Source: Microbacterium sp. SZ1 (lineage in GTDB: Bacteria > Actinomycetota > Actinomycetes > Actinomycetales > Microbacteriaceae). From it: a stretch of 64,000 nucleotides of DNA. Under the pieces are notes generated by a model, which saw only the letters and a program-made list of their open reading frames with translations, ran no database searches and was not told where the DNA came from. The stretch is taken from assembly GCF_002362255.1 (NCBI RefSeq), contig NZ_LPVV01000040.1:1-64000 (forward strand). Direction: 5' to 3'. Positions 7,955 through 16,259 of this stretch are shown one piece after another (within the stretch, counting starts at the first letter, position 1; each line of letters opens with the position of its first letter). A program made the position numbers and the translations under genes.

Positions 7955-8908
7955 GTGCTCGCCACCTTTCTCATCGGCCTCCGTGAAGGCCTCGAGGCCG
8001 CACTCGTCGTCGGCATCCTCGTCGCCTACCTCCGCCGGCTCGGACGTACCGACGCGCTGCCCCGTATGTGGGCGGGGGTGGGCCTCGCGATCGCGCTCGC
8101 CCTGGGGATCGGCGCGATCCTCACCTTCGGCGCGTACTCCCTGACCTTCGAGGCGCAGGAGCTCATCGGGGGCCTCATGTCGCTGCTCGCTGTGGGCATG
8201 GTCACCTGGATGATCTTCTGGATGCAGAAGGCCGGGCGCACCATGAAGGCCACGTTGGAAGGCGGCCTCGACCGGGCGCTGACCCAGGGCGGCGTCTGGG
8301 CGCTCGTGGCGATCGGCTTCGTCTCCGTCGCGCGAGAGGGTATCGAGACGACCCTCCTGCTCTGGTCGATGGTGCAGTCGTTCGGCGACACGCCCACGGC
8401 ACTGCTCGGCGCCGTGCTCGGTCTCGGCACCGCCGTGGCGATCGGCTGGCTGCTGGCGCGAGGCGCCGTGCGTCTCGACCTGCGCCGGTTCTTCACCTGG
8501 ACGAGCGGCTTCCTCGTCGTCGTCGCCGCCGGCGTGCTCGCGTATGCCGTCATGGATCTCCAGGAGGCCGGAGCGCTGCCGGGTCCCTTCACCGCCCTGG
8601 CTCCCGTCGACGCGCTCACCGGCGCCGTCGCGACCGGCTGGCCCGCGTTCCCCTTCGGCTGGGCGTTCGACGTGAGCCCCGCCATCGCGCCAGGAGGAGC
8701 GGTCGCCAGCATCCTGCAGGCGACCGTCGGATTCATGCCCCGGATGACCTGGCTCCAGGTCGCGGCGTGGGTCGTCTACCTCGCCGTCGTCGGCATCCTC
8801 TTCGTCCGCGGGCTCCGATCCCGTCGGTCCTCCGCCCCTCACACGACACCGTCGTCCGCCGACGCGGACGCCCCGGTGCAGTCCCTCACCGATCAAGGAG
8901 CAGTATGA
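7955..8908 (+). CDS. efeU: Iron permease EfeU (FTR1 family)
   Basis: The 317-residue inner-membrane permease of the EfeUOB iron uptake system has seven or so helices. Two FTR1 signature motifs are visible, REGLE at the N-terminal helix (about residue 10) and REGIE in a middle helix; their glutamates carry iron across the membrane. GTG at 7955 is preferred since AGGGAG lies 10 nt upstream and the protein then begins VLATFLIGLREG as in the family; an in-frame TTG at 7928 is the alternative. The stop overlaps the efeO ATG (ATGA), and an iron box precedes the operon. Confidence 0.93.
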   Translation: MLATFLIGLREGLEAALVVGILVAYLRRLGRTDALPRMWAGVGLAIALALGIGAILTFGAYSLTFEAQELIGGLMSLLAVGMVTWMIFWMQKAGRTMKATLEGGLDRALTQGGVWALVAIGFVSVAREGIETTLLLWSMVQSFGDTPTALLGAVLGLGTAVAIGWLLARGAVRLDLRRFFTWTSGFLVVVAAGVLAYAVMDLQEAGALPGPFTALAPVDALTGAVATGWPAFPFGWAFDVSPAIAPGGAVASILQATVGFMPRMTWLQVAAWVVYLAVVGILFVRGLRSRRSSAPHTTPSSADADAPVQSLTDQGAV

Positions 8909-10137
8909 CCACCTCCCGCCGAGTCCTGGCATCCGTCGCGGCCGCCGGTGCGGCCGTCCTCGTGCTGAGCGGATGCGTCGCGAAGAGCGACGCCGCCGCG
9001 GGCGCCGCGTTCGACGTGGCGTCGACCGACTCCGAGTGCGCCGTGTCCGGCTCGACCGCGACGAGCGGCACCCTCACCTTCGACGTCAAGAACGACAGCG
9101 CCCAGACGTCGGAGTTCTACCTGCTCGCCGAAGACGGTCTGCGCATCGTCGGCGAGGTCGAGAACATCGCCCCCGCCGCGTCGCGCACGCTCACCGTGGT
9201 CGCCCAGCCGGGAAAGTACTACACGCTCTGCAAGCCGGGGATGATCGGTGACGGCGTCGGGAAGGCCGAGTTCACGGTGACGGGTGACCGCGTCGCGGTC
9301 GCCGGCGAGGACTCGGAGCAGAAGCAGCAGGCGGTCGACCTCTACGCGGCGTTCGTCAAGGATCAGGTCGGCCAGCTCGTGCCTGCGGTGGAGGAGCTCG
9401 TCGCCGCGTACGAGTCGGGCGACGACGAGACCGCACGCACGAAGTTCCCGCAGACGCGTGCCTTCTACGAGCGCATCGAGCCGGTCGCCGAGGCGCTCGG
9501 CTCGCTCGACCCCCGCATCGACTACCGCGAGGTGGATGCCGTCGCCGAAGGCCTCGATTGGACGGGCTTCCACCGCATCGAGAAAGACCTCTGGGTTCCG
9601 GCTCAGGACGCGCTGAATGCCGACGGCGAGACGCCGGCTTGGCAGGACTGGGTGCCGTCTACCCCCGAGGAGCGCGTCGGGTACGGCGACCAGCTCCTCG
9701 CCGACGTGCAGGAGCTCTACGACTACGTCCACTCCGACGACTTCACGAAGGCCCTCGAGGACCAGGGTATCGGCGGCATCTCGAACGGCGCGATCGCCCT
9801 GCTCGACGAGGTCGCGACCGGCAAGATCTCGGGCGAGGAGGACTGGTGGTCGAGTACCGACCTCTATGACTTCGCCGCCAACGTCGAGGGATCGAAGATG
9901 GCGTTCTCGCTCGTGCAGGACTTCGCCGCGGCGCAGGGTGACGAGGGCGAGGCTCTCGTCGGTGAGATCGAAGACGGCTACGCCGCTCTCGAGGCCTCGC
10001 TCGCCGCGCACGGGTCGCTCGCCGGCGGCTTCGTCGGTTACTCCGAACTCACCGACGACGACAAGCGCGAGTTCACCGACCTGATCAACGCCCTGGCCGA
10101 GCCGCTCTCGCAGCTCACCGGCACGATCCTCGACTGA
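8905..10137 (+). CDS. efeO: Iron uptake lipoprotein EfeO (cupredoxin + M75 domains)
   Basis: The 410-residue protein starts with a lipoprotein signal peptide ending in the lipobox LSGC (Cys about residue 24). An EfeO-type cupredoxin domain follows (about residues 35-135) with a C-terminal Cys and Met pair in the YYTLCKPGM loop, and then an imelysin-like M75 domain containing the conserved GFHRIEKDLW motif (HxxE, about residue 223). EfeO is the extracytoplasmic iron-binding component that delivers iron to EfeU. It overlaps efeU by 4 nt. Confidence 0.93.
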   Translation: MTTSRRVLASVAAAGAAVLVLSGCVAKSDAAAGAAFDVASTDSECAVSGSTATSGTLTFDVKNDSAQTSEFYLLAEDGLRIVGEVENIAPAASRTLTVVAQPGKYYTLCKPGMIGDGVGKAEFTVTGDRVAVAGEDSEQKQQAVDLYAAFVKDQVGQLVPAVEELVAAYESGDDETARTKFPQTRAFYERIEPVAEALGSLDPRIDYREVDAVAEGLDWTGFHRIEKDLWVPAQDALNADGETPAWQDWVPSTPEERVGYGDQLLADVQELYDYVHSDDFTKALEDQGIGGISNGAIALLDEVATGKISGEEDWWSSTDLYDFAANVEGSKMAFSLVQDFAAAQGDEGEALVGEIEDGYAALEASLAAHGSLAGGFVGYSELTDDDKREFTDLINALAEPLSQLTGTILD

Positions 10138-10158
10138 GCGACGGGTACGATCACGCGA

Positions 10159-11466
10159 GTGGACGACAGCACGAACGGGGCCGCCGCAGACGCATGGGAC
10201 GCGTCTGCGGCGGCATCCGTCCCCGCGGGGCTGAGCCGTCGGGGACTCCTCGGACTCGCGCTCGGCGGCGGTGCCGCATCGCTCGCGGTCGGCCTCGGCG
10301 CCGGCCTCACGGGCGGCGTGGCGCTCGGTCGAGCACGGGCCGCAGAGGATGCCGAGCACGCATACTCCTTCTTCGGCGCGCATCAGGCCGGCATCACCAC
10401 GCCCGTGCAGGAGCACCTTCACTTCGCGGCGTTCGACATGATGCCGCGCACCGACCGGGACGACCTCGTGACGCTGCTGCAGGACTGGAGCTATGCGGCC
10501 TCCCGCCTGACGCAGGGCCTCGAGGTGAGCGCCACGGGGGCGGTCGGCGGGGATGCCGAGGTGCCGCCGGACGACACGGGCGAGGCGCTCGGTCTGCCGG
10601 CGGCCGGTCTCACCATCACGATCGGCTTCGGACCCAGTCTGTTCGAGAACGAGGACGGCGACCGGTACGGCATCGCGGCGCAGCGTCCCGCCTCGCTGGA
10701 ACGGCTTCCCGCGTTCCTGGGTGACGACCTCGTCCCGCAGCTGTCGAACGGCGATCTCTGCATCCAGGCGTGCGCCGACGACCCGCAGGTCGCGGTGCAC
10801 GCGATCCGCAACCTCAGTCGAATCGCCTTCGGCCGCGCGAAGCTCCGCTGGTCTCAGCTGGGGTTCGGCAAGACCTCTCGCACCACCGCCGATCAGGCGA
10901 CCCCGCGCAACCTGTTCGGCTTCAAGGACGGGACGGCGAACATCCTCGCCGACGACGAGAAGGCCCTTGCGAAGAACGTCTGGGTTGCGGCATCCGACGA
11001 GCCGGCGTGGATGGCCGGCGGCTCGTACCTGGTCGCGCGGAAGATCGCCATGCTCATCGAGACGTGGGATCGGGTGCGCCTGTCGGAGCAGGACACGATC
11101 ATCGGGCGTGACAAGGGACGCGGCGCGCCGCTGTCCGGCGGCGACGAGGACACCGCCCCGGACTTCACGTCCACGCGCATCGACGCGAACTCGCACGTGC
11201 GCCTCGCGCATCCGGAGCAGAACGACGGGGTCCGCATACTCCGTCGCGGCTTCAACTACGTGGACGGCAACAACGACCTCGGGCGCCTCGATGCCGGACT
11301 CTTCTTCCTGTCGTACCAGCGCGACCCCGCGCAGTTCATCACGCTGCAGCGGAAGCTCTCGACCGACCGCATGAACGAGTACATCCGGCACGTGGGTTCC
11401 GGGATCTGGGCGATCCCCGCGGGCGCGGAGCAGGGATCCTACGTCGGGGCGCCCCTGTTCGACTGA
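10159..11466 (+). CDS. efeB: Tat-exported Dyp-type haem peroxidase EfeB
   Basis: The 435-residue protein carries a twin-arginine signal (SRRGLLGLAL, about residues 26-35) followed by a hydrophobic run and AxA cleavage region. The dye-decolorising peroxidase domain shows the GFKDGTAN motif with the distal Asp (about residue 253) and the proximal haem His in the HVRLAHPEQND stretch. EfeB is the third member of the EfeUOB system and acts on iron or haem outside the membrane. Start GTG, 21 nt after efeO. It converges on the next gene with a 4-nt gap. Confidence 0.93.
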   Translation: MDDSTNGAAADAWDASAAASVPAGLSRRGLLGLALGGGAASLAVGLGAGLTGGVALGRARAAEDAEHAYSFFGAHQAGITTPVQEHLHFAAFDMMPRTDRDDLVTLLQDWSYAASRLTQGLEVSATGAVGGDAEVPPDDTGEALGLPAAGLTITIGFGPSLFENEDGDRYGIAAQRPASLERLPAFLGDDLVPQLSNGDLCIQACADDPQVAVHAIRNLSRIAFGRAKLRWSQLGFGKTSRTTADQATPRNLFGFKDGTANILADDEKALAKNVWVAASDEPAWMAGGSYLVARKIAMLIETWDRVRLSEQDTIIGRDKGRGAPLSGGDEDTAPDFTSTRIDANSHVRLAHPEQNDGVRILRRGFNYVDGNNDLGRLDAGLFFLSYQRDPAQFITLQRKLSTDRMNEYIRHVGSGIWAIPAGAEQGSYVGAPLFD

Positions 11467-11470
11467 GCCG

Positions 11471-12334
11471 TCAGCTCGCGATGAGACGCACGGCTGCCGC
11501 GGCGAAGGCGTCCGCCCCGAAGTGGTCGTCGGCCGACACCGTGACGACCGTGTCCGCATGGAGGATCACGAGCTGCCCGTAGGCTCCGTGCAGCCGCCAC
11601 GCAGATCCGGGGCCGTCCCACGCTCCGAGGCCGTACCGCTGGTATCCCTCGCTCGTTCCGGCAGGCACCCAATCCGAGTGCATGGCATCGACGACGGATC
11701 CGGGCACGATCTGCTCCCCGTCCCAGACGCCGCGGTCGCGGAGCAGGCGGCCGATGCGCGACATCTCCTCCGTGCGGAGCGCGAGGCCCTCTCCGGCGAG
11801 GATGTGCCCGAGCGGGCAGCGCCGCCATTCGACGTCCTCGAGTCCGAGCGGTGCGAAGAGGCGCGGCCCCAGATAGTCCTCGACATCGCCGACCACGCGC
11901 TCCAGCAGTCGCATCGCCGTATAGGTGCTGGCGTTGGAGTACTGGAACGCCCGGCCGCGCGAGTCGCGGCTCAGGAACTCGGCGGCGAGATCGGGCCAGT
12001 CCGTCATCAGCGTCGGCGACCACGGGAGATCGATGCCGGTCGACATCGACAGCAGGCGGCGGAGCGTGAGAGCACCGACGCCCCGACCGAGAGCGACGTC
12101 CTCGACGATCCCGGAGATCGGCTCGTCGAGGGAGAGCAGTCCCTCGGCATCCGCGCTGCCCGCCGCGAGGACGCTGACACCTTTCGCGACGGAGTGGATC
12201 TCCGTGCTCTCATCGGCGGCCCAGCGATGATCCGCCGTGTCGTCGCCCACCCGCACGTGCAGACCGAGCGCGCCGAAACCGCTGGACTCGACCTCGGCGA
12301 CCAGGCGATCTCTGAGCGATGCAGCCCGGGTCAT
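11471..12334 (-). CDS. Serine hydrolase, beta-lactamase/class C PBP-like
   Basis: The 287-residue protein has the beta-lactamase-related serine hydrolase fold. The nucleophile motif is HSVAKG (S-x-x-K, about residue 46), the second motif is QYSNAS (Y-x-N) and a third HGAYGQ replaces the usual KTG/HxG. No signal peptide is evident, so it is probably cytoplasmic and may be an esterase rather than a beta-lactamase. Its ATG overlaps the stop of the upstream acyltransferase by 4 nt (ATGA), so the two are co-translated. Any longer reading frame upstream is the other gene's shadow. Confidence 0.85.
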   Translation of the reverse strand: MTRAASLRDRLVAEVESSGFGALGLHVRVGDDTADHRWAADESTEIHSVAKGVSVLAAGSADAEGLLSLDEPISGIVEDVALGRGVGALTLRRLLSMSTGIDLPWSPTLMTDWPDLAAEFLSRDSRGRAFQYSNASTYTAMRLLERVVGDVEDYLGPRLFAPLGLEDVEWRRCPLGHILAGEGLALRTEEMSRIGRLLRDRGVWDGEQIVPGSVVDAMHSDWVPAGTSEGYQRYGLGAWDGPGSAWRLHGAYGQLVILHADTVVTVSADDHFGADAFAAAAVRLIAS

Positions 12335-13479
12335 CGGGGAGTGCCCGGAACAGCACGCGGTCGACGCGAGCCCGTGGGGTCGCTGCGGTGCCCCTGCTTG
12401 CCGGCGAGGTCCGGATCGGCGAACAGCCACTTCGGTCGGGGCTCGACGAGCGGGCGGAACACCCACCGCACGGGCTTCGTCGCGAGCGCGAGGGCGAGAG
12501 CGACCGACAGCAGGGTGACCAGCGGTAGCCAGAGCCAGGTCGGGTCGAGGTCGCGCAGCACACCGGTCTCGCGGAAGGGGTAGAGGGCGAACGAGTGCAG
12601 CAGGTAGACGTACATCGTGTACTGCCCGAAGGGGGTCCACCAGTAGGTTCCGCGCGGAACCAGAACGAAGAACGCCGCGCTCAGCACGAGCGCGAGCACC
12701 ATCAGGGCGAGGCGGACGCCCCCGGCCCACCACTGCTCGCCGCCGAGGTCGGCGTAGGCGTCCTCGTAGAACAGCCAGTGCCGCAGGTCGATCATCTCCC
12801 AGAGGTCGACCCAGTGCCAGGCGGTGAATCCTGCGGCGGCGAGCACACCGACGGCGCCGACGCGGAGCCACCACGGGCGCGCATCCAGCAGCCGCAGTCG
12901 GGCGACGACGTCGTGCTCGCGCAACCACCATCCGAGCGTGAAGAACGGCAGCAGCCCGAGCGTCCGTGACAGGGAGAACGTGCTGTCGACGTTGGGCAGG
13001 TAGCCGACGCCCAGGGAGATCACGACGGTCCAGGCGAGCGGCCACCGGAGCAGCGCGAGGTAGGGGAGCACGAGGCGGAAGATGCCGAGCGCGAGGAGGA
13101 ACCACAGCGTCCACGACGGCTTGGTGAAGTTCGGCTCCGCCTGCCCCTCGACGAGCCATTTCGTCAGCGTCCAGAGCAGCTCGAAGATCACGTACGGCAC
13201 GAGGATGTCGGTGATCACCCGCGCCATCTGCACCCTGGTGGGGGACCCGGACTTCGAGAAGTAGCCGGAGATGATCGCGAACGCGGGCATGTGGAAGGCG
13301 TACAGCGCGAGGTAGGCGGCCAGCGCGATGTCGGAGTCGTACGTGAGGCGCTGCACCGCATGCCCGAGCACGACCAGGACGATGCACGCGTAGCGCGCGT
13401 TGTCCCAGAACGGGACGCGTCGGCGGGGCTTCGGTGCGGTCGCGGTGACGGGGTTCGGGTCGGCTCCGGCACTGTTCAT
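12331..13479 (-). CDS. Membrane acyltransferase (acyltransferase 3 family)
   Basis: The 382-residue protein has about ten hydrophobic helices and the family start WDNARYACIVLVVLGHAVQ, where the His is the expected catalytic residue, plus AFHMPAFAIISGYF. This is the layout of acyltransferase-3 proteins such as fucose O-acetylases, which O-acylate sugars or envelope glycans at the membrane. Target unknown. It is co-transcribed with the downstream serine hydrolase, possibly an acyl-removing counterpart. The ATG is 6 nt after TAGCCT, a leaderless arrangement. Confidence 0.85.
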   Translation of the reverse strand: MNSAGADPNPVTATAPKPRRRVPFWDNARYACIVLVVLGHAVQRLTYDSDIALAAYLALYAFHMPAFAIISGYFSKSGSPTRVQMARVITDILVPYVIFELLWTLTKWLVEGQAEPNFTKPSWTLWFLLALGIFRLVLPYLALLRWPLAWTVVISLGVGYLPNVDSTFSLSRTLGLLPFFTLGWWLREHDVVARLRLLDARPWWLRVGAVGVLAAAGFTAWHWVDLWEMIDLRHWLFYEDAYADLGGEQWWAGGVRLALMVLALVLSAAFFVLVPRGTYWWTPFGQYTMYVYLLHSFALYPFRETGVLRDLDPTWLWLPLVTLLSVALALALATKPVRWVFRPLVEPRPKWLFADPDLAGKQGHRSDPTGSRRPRAVPGTPR

Positions 13480-13485
13480 GCTCTG

Positions 13486-13491
13486 AGGCTA
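13486..13491 (-). promoter_or_regulatory. -10 hexamer, leaderless start of acyltransferase
   Basis: TAGCCT on the minus strand, 6 nt before the ATG at 13479. Confidence 0.45.
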
Positions 13492-13520
13492 CCGCCGGGA
13501 ATAAAGTTGGTCCGATCGCG

Positions 13521-13549
13521 TTGACTCAGATACATTCAAATGAATAAAA
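13521..13549 (+). promoter_or_regulatory. Promoter and palindromic operator of FMN monooxygenase operon
   Basis: TTGACT (13521-13526), 17-bp spacer and ATAAAA (13544-13549) form a sigma-70-like promoter. ATTCA-AA-TGAAT (13534-13545) is a small perfect palindrome in the spacer, as expected for a MarR-type repressor site. Confidence 0.55.
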
Positions 13550-13589
13550 CCGGATGCAGGGCACCCGATTCGGAGAAGACGGAGCAATC

Positions 13590-14813
13590 ATGAGCGAGCA
13601 GACAGGCACGCAGATGCAGTTCGGCATCATGTCGGTCAGCGACATCACCCGCGACCCGACGACCGGCGTCACGCCCAGCGAGCAGGAGCGCATCAAGGCG
13701 ACTCTCGCGATCGCCAAGCACAGCGAAGAGGTCGGCCTCGACGTCTTCGCCATCGGCGAGCATCACAACCCGCCGTTCTGGTCCTCGAGCCCGACCACGT
13801 TCCTCGCGGCCCTCGCCGCGCAGACCGAGCGACTGATCGTGTCGACCTCCACGACGCTCATCACCACGAACGACCCCGTGCGGATCGCGGAGGAGTACGC
13901 GATGCTGCAGCACGTCTCCGACGGACGCATGGATCTCATGCTCGGGCGCGGCAACACCGGCCCGGTGTACCCGTGGTTCGGCAAGGACATCCGCCAGGGA
14001 CTCCCGCTCGCGATCGAGAACTACGCGCTGCTGCACAAGCTGTGGCGAGAGGACGTCGTCGACTGGGAGGGCAAGTTCCGCACCCCGCTGCAGGGCTTCA
14101 CCTCGACCCCGCGCCCGCTCGACGGCATCGCGCCCTTCGTGTGGCACGGCTCGATCCGCACGCCCGAGATCGCCGAGCAGGCCGCCTATTACGGGGACGG
14201 CTTCTTCGCGAACAACATCTTCTGGCCGAAGGAGCACTACCAGCGGCTCATCGAGCTCTACCGTCAGCGCTACGCCCACTACGGTCACGGCACGCCGGAG
14301 CAGGCGATCGTCGGTCTCGGCGGCCAGGTGTTCATGGCCGCGAAGTCGCAGGATGCCGTCTCGCAGTTCCGCCCGTACTTCGACAACGCCCCGGTGTACG
14401 GCCACGGCCCGAGCATGGAGGACTTCACCGAGATGACTCCGCTGACGGTGGGATCGCCGCAGCAGGTGATCGACCGCTACGCCGGCATGCGCGAGCACTT
14501 CGGCGACTACCAGCGCCAGCTGTTCCTCATCGATCACGCGGGTCTGCCGCTGAAGACGGTTCTCGAGCAGCTCGACATCCTGGGCTCGGAGGTCGTGCCG
14601 GTGCTCCGCAAGGAGCTCGCGAAGGACCGTCCGGAGACGGTTCCGGACGCCCCGACCCACGCGGCCCGGGTGAAGGCCGTGTACGGCGATGGGCCCACAC
14701 GCCAGGCGCGTCCGGGTGCCAACCGCGGCGACAACCTCACCGGCGACTCGCCCTACGAGGACACGCCGGCACCCGCCGGATCCGCGTTCGGCCTGTCCCG
14801 GAAGGGAGCCTGA
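13590..14813 (+). CDS. CE1758-family FMN-dependent luciferase-like monooxygenase
   Basis: The 407-residue protein is a bacterial-luciferase-like (LLM) flavin monooxygenase. Typical features are DVFAIGEHHNPPFWSSSPTTFLAA near residue 55 (only key residues EHH and SSP noted), the DGRMDLMLGRGNTGPVYPWFG block near 112 and GDGFFANNIFWP near 200. Such enzymes use reduced FMN and oxygen. The following gene encodes the matching FMN reductase with a 1-nt gap. ATG 13590 is chosen over an in-frame ATG at 13554 because ACGGAG precedes it. Confidence 0.9.
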   Translation: MSEQTGTQMQFGIMSVSDITRDPTTGVTPSEQERIKATLAIAKHSEEVGLDVFAIGEHHNPPFWSSSPTTFLAALAAQTERLIVSTSTTLITTNDPVRIAEEYAMLQHVSDGRMDLMLGRGNTGPVYPWFGKDIRQGLPLAIENYALLHKLWREDVVDWEGKFRTPLQGFTSTPRPLDGIAPFVWHGSIRTPEIAEQAAYYGDGFFANNIFWPKEHYQRLIELYRQRYAHYGHGTPEQAIVGLGGQVFMAAKSQDAVSQFRPYFDNAPVYGHGPSMEDFTEMTPLTVGSPQQVIDRYAGMREHFGDYQRQLFLIDHAGLPLKTVLEQLDILGSEVVPVLRKELAKDRPETVPDAPTHAARVKAVYGDGPTRQARPGANRGDNLTGDSPYEDTPAPAGSAFGLSRKGA

Positions 14814-14814
14814 G

Positions 14815-15459
14815 ATGACCACGCGCCGCATCGCCGTGGTCTCGGCAGGGCTGTCGAACCCGTCGTCGACCCGCATGCTCGCCGATCGGCTGGCCGCGGA
14901 GACGGTCAAAGCGCTCGCCGCACGCGACATCGACGCCACAGTCGACGTGATCGAGCTGCGCGACTACGCGCATGACATCACGAACAACCTTCTGACGGGT
15001 TTCGCGCCGCCGGCGCTCGAGACCGCGATCAACACGGTGGTCTCCGCCGACGCGCTCATCGCGGTCACTCCCATCTTCTCCACGAGCTACTCGGGGCTGT
15101 TCAAGTCGTTCATCGACGTGCTCGACCCCGATTCGCTCACCGGGAAGCCGGTGCTGATCGGAGCGAACGCCGGGACGGCCCGTCACTCGCTCGCGATCGA
15201 CTACGCGATCCGCCCGCTGTTCGCCTACCTGCACGCGGATGCCGTGTCGACGGGCGTCTTCGCGGCATCGAGCGACTGGGGAGGTGCCGGCGACGACGTC
15301 GCCCCGCTCGCGCGCCGCGTGGAGAAGGGGGCGAAGGAGCTCGCGGACGTGATCGCGCAGCGCGACGCGGCCACGGTCTCCGACCCCTTCGATCCCGCGA
15401 CGTACCTCGGTGAGGGTCGCTCGTTCGGACACATGCTCGGCGGTCTCGCGGGGGAGTGA
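14815..15459 (+). CDS. CE1759-family FMN reductase
   Basis: A 214-residue flavodoxin-like NAD(P)H:FMN reductase. The flavin phosphate loop is SAGLSNPSSTRM at residues 10-21, and the TPIFSTSYSGLFKSFIDVLD region near residue 85 forms the isoalloxazine-binding loop and dimer surface. It supplies reduced FMN to the monooxygenase encoded one nucleotide upstream, with which it shares an operon. The natural substrate of the pair is unknown. It converges on the CitB-type regulator gene. Confidence 0.9.
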   Translation: MTTRRIAVVSAGLSNPSSTRMLADRLAAETVKALAARDIDATVDVIELRDYAHDITNNLLTGFAPPALETAINTVVSADALIAVTPIFSTSYSGLFKSFIDVLDPDSLTGKPVLIGANAGTARHSLAIDYAIRPLFAYLHADAVSTGVFAASSDWGGAGDDVAPLARRVEKGAKELADVIAQRDAATVSDPFDPATYLGEGRSFGHMLGGLAGE

Positions 15460-15486
15460 GCGCACGGCGGCGACAGGCGTCGCGCG

Positions 15487-15542
15487 GAGGGCCACGAGCC
15501 GCCAAGGATGTCTGAGGCATCGCACGGTGACCCGTGGCCCTC
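15487..15542. terminator. Possible hairpin between convergent genes
   Basis: GAGGGCCACG (15487-15496) is complementary to CGTGGCCCTC (15533-15542). The 36-nt loop is long, so this is a weak terminator candidate. Confidence 0.35.
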
Positions 15543-15566
15543 TCCGCCGTTCCGCGGCGACCGGCC

Positions 15567-16259
15567 TCAGCGACCCGGGGTCGGGCGCTGCCAGGAGTAC
15601 TCGGTCTCCGGCCTGCCCCGCGCGCCGTAACGGGCCGCTCTCATGACGACGCCCTCCGACGCCAGATGCTCGAGATACCGTCGCACCGACACGCGGGACA
15701 TGCCGAGCCGGTCGGCGGCTTCACTGGCCGAGAGCGGACCAGCAGCCCGCACCTCATGCGTGACGGCCTCCAGGGTCGCGGCCGACAGTCCCTTCGGCAG
15801 GGCGATCGTTCCGGTCGCTCGTCCGAGCAGCGCGTCGATCTCGGCCTGAGTGGTCTCTCCGTCGGTCTCGTCGACTCGTGCCCGATGTTCGCGGTAGGCC
15901 GTGAGGCGTTCTCGGAAGATCGCGAACGGGAACGGCTTGACAAGATACTGGTACACGCCGAGGGCCGCCATCTGCCGCACGGTCTCGGCGTCCCGCACAC
16001 CGGTGATCGCGATGACGTCGATCGCCGCAGCCCGGGCGCGCAGCGTGCGAAGCACGTCGATGCCGGATCCGTCGGGCATGGTCACGTCGAGCAGCACGAG
16101 GTCGAAGCGCTCGGAGCCGTCGGCCCCTAGGACGGCGGTGAGGGCCGCCCGCGCCCCCGAGCATTCCGCACCCACCACGAAGCCGTCGATGCGCTCGAGG
16201 TAGGTCCGGTGCAGTTCGAGCGTCAGGGCGTCGTCGTCGACGATCAGGGTTCGAATCAC
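15567..16259 (-). CDS. Response regulator, CitB/DcuR type
   Basis: The 230-residue response regulator has a receiver domain with the acidic pair near residues 8-10, phosphoacceptor Asp about residue 58 (LLDVTMPDGSG) and the conserved Lys in YLVKPF. A C-terminal helix-turn-helix SASEAADRLGMSRVSVRRYL binds DNA. With the adjoining kinase it forms a CitA/DcuS-type system for di/tricarboxylates; the divergent dctA is the obvious target. The GTG start overlaps the kinase stop (GTGA). Confidence 0.92.
   Translation of the reverse strand: MIRTLIVDDDALTLELHRTYLERIDGFVVGAECSGARAALTAVLGADGSERFDLVLLDVTMPDGSGIDVLRTLRARAAAIDVIAITGVRDAETVRQMAALGVYQYLVKPFPFAIFRERLTAYREHRARVDETDGETTQAEIDALLGRATGTIALPKGLSAATLEAVTHEVRAAGPLSASEAADRLGMSRVSVRRYLEHLASEGVVMRAARYGARGRPETEYSWQRPTPGR

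Noticed and set aside
8893..11559. 888-residue minus-strand reading frame opposite efeOB
   Set aside because: Antisense to two well-supported genes, low-complexity Arg/Val/Glu composition, no domain.
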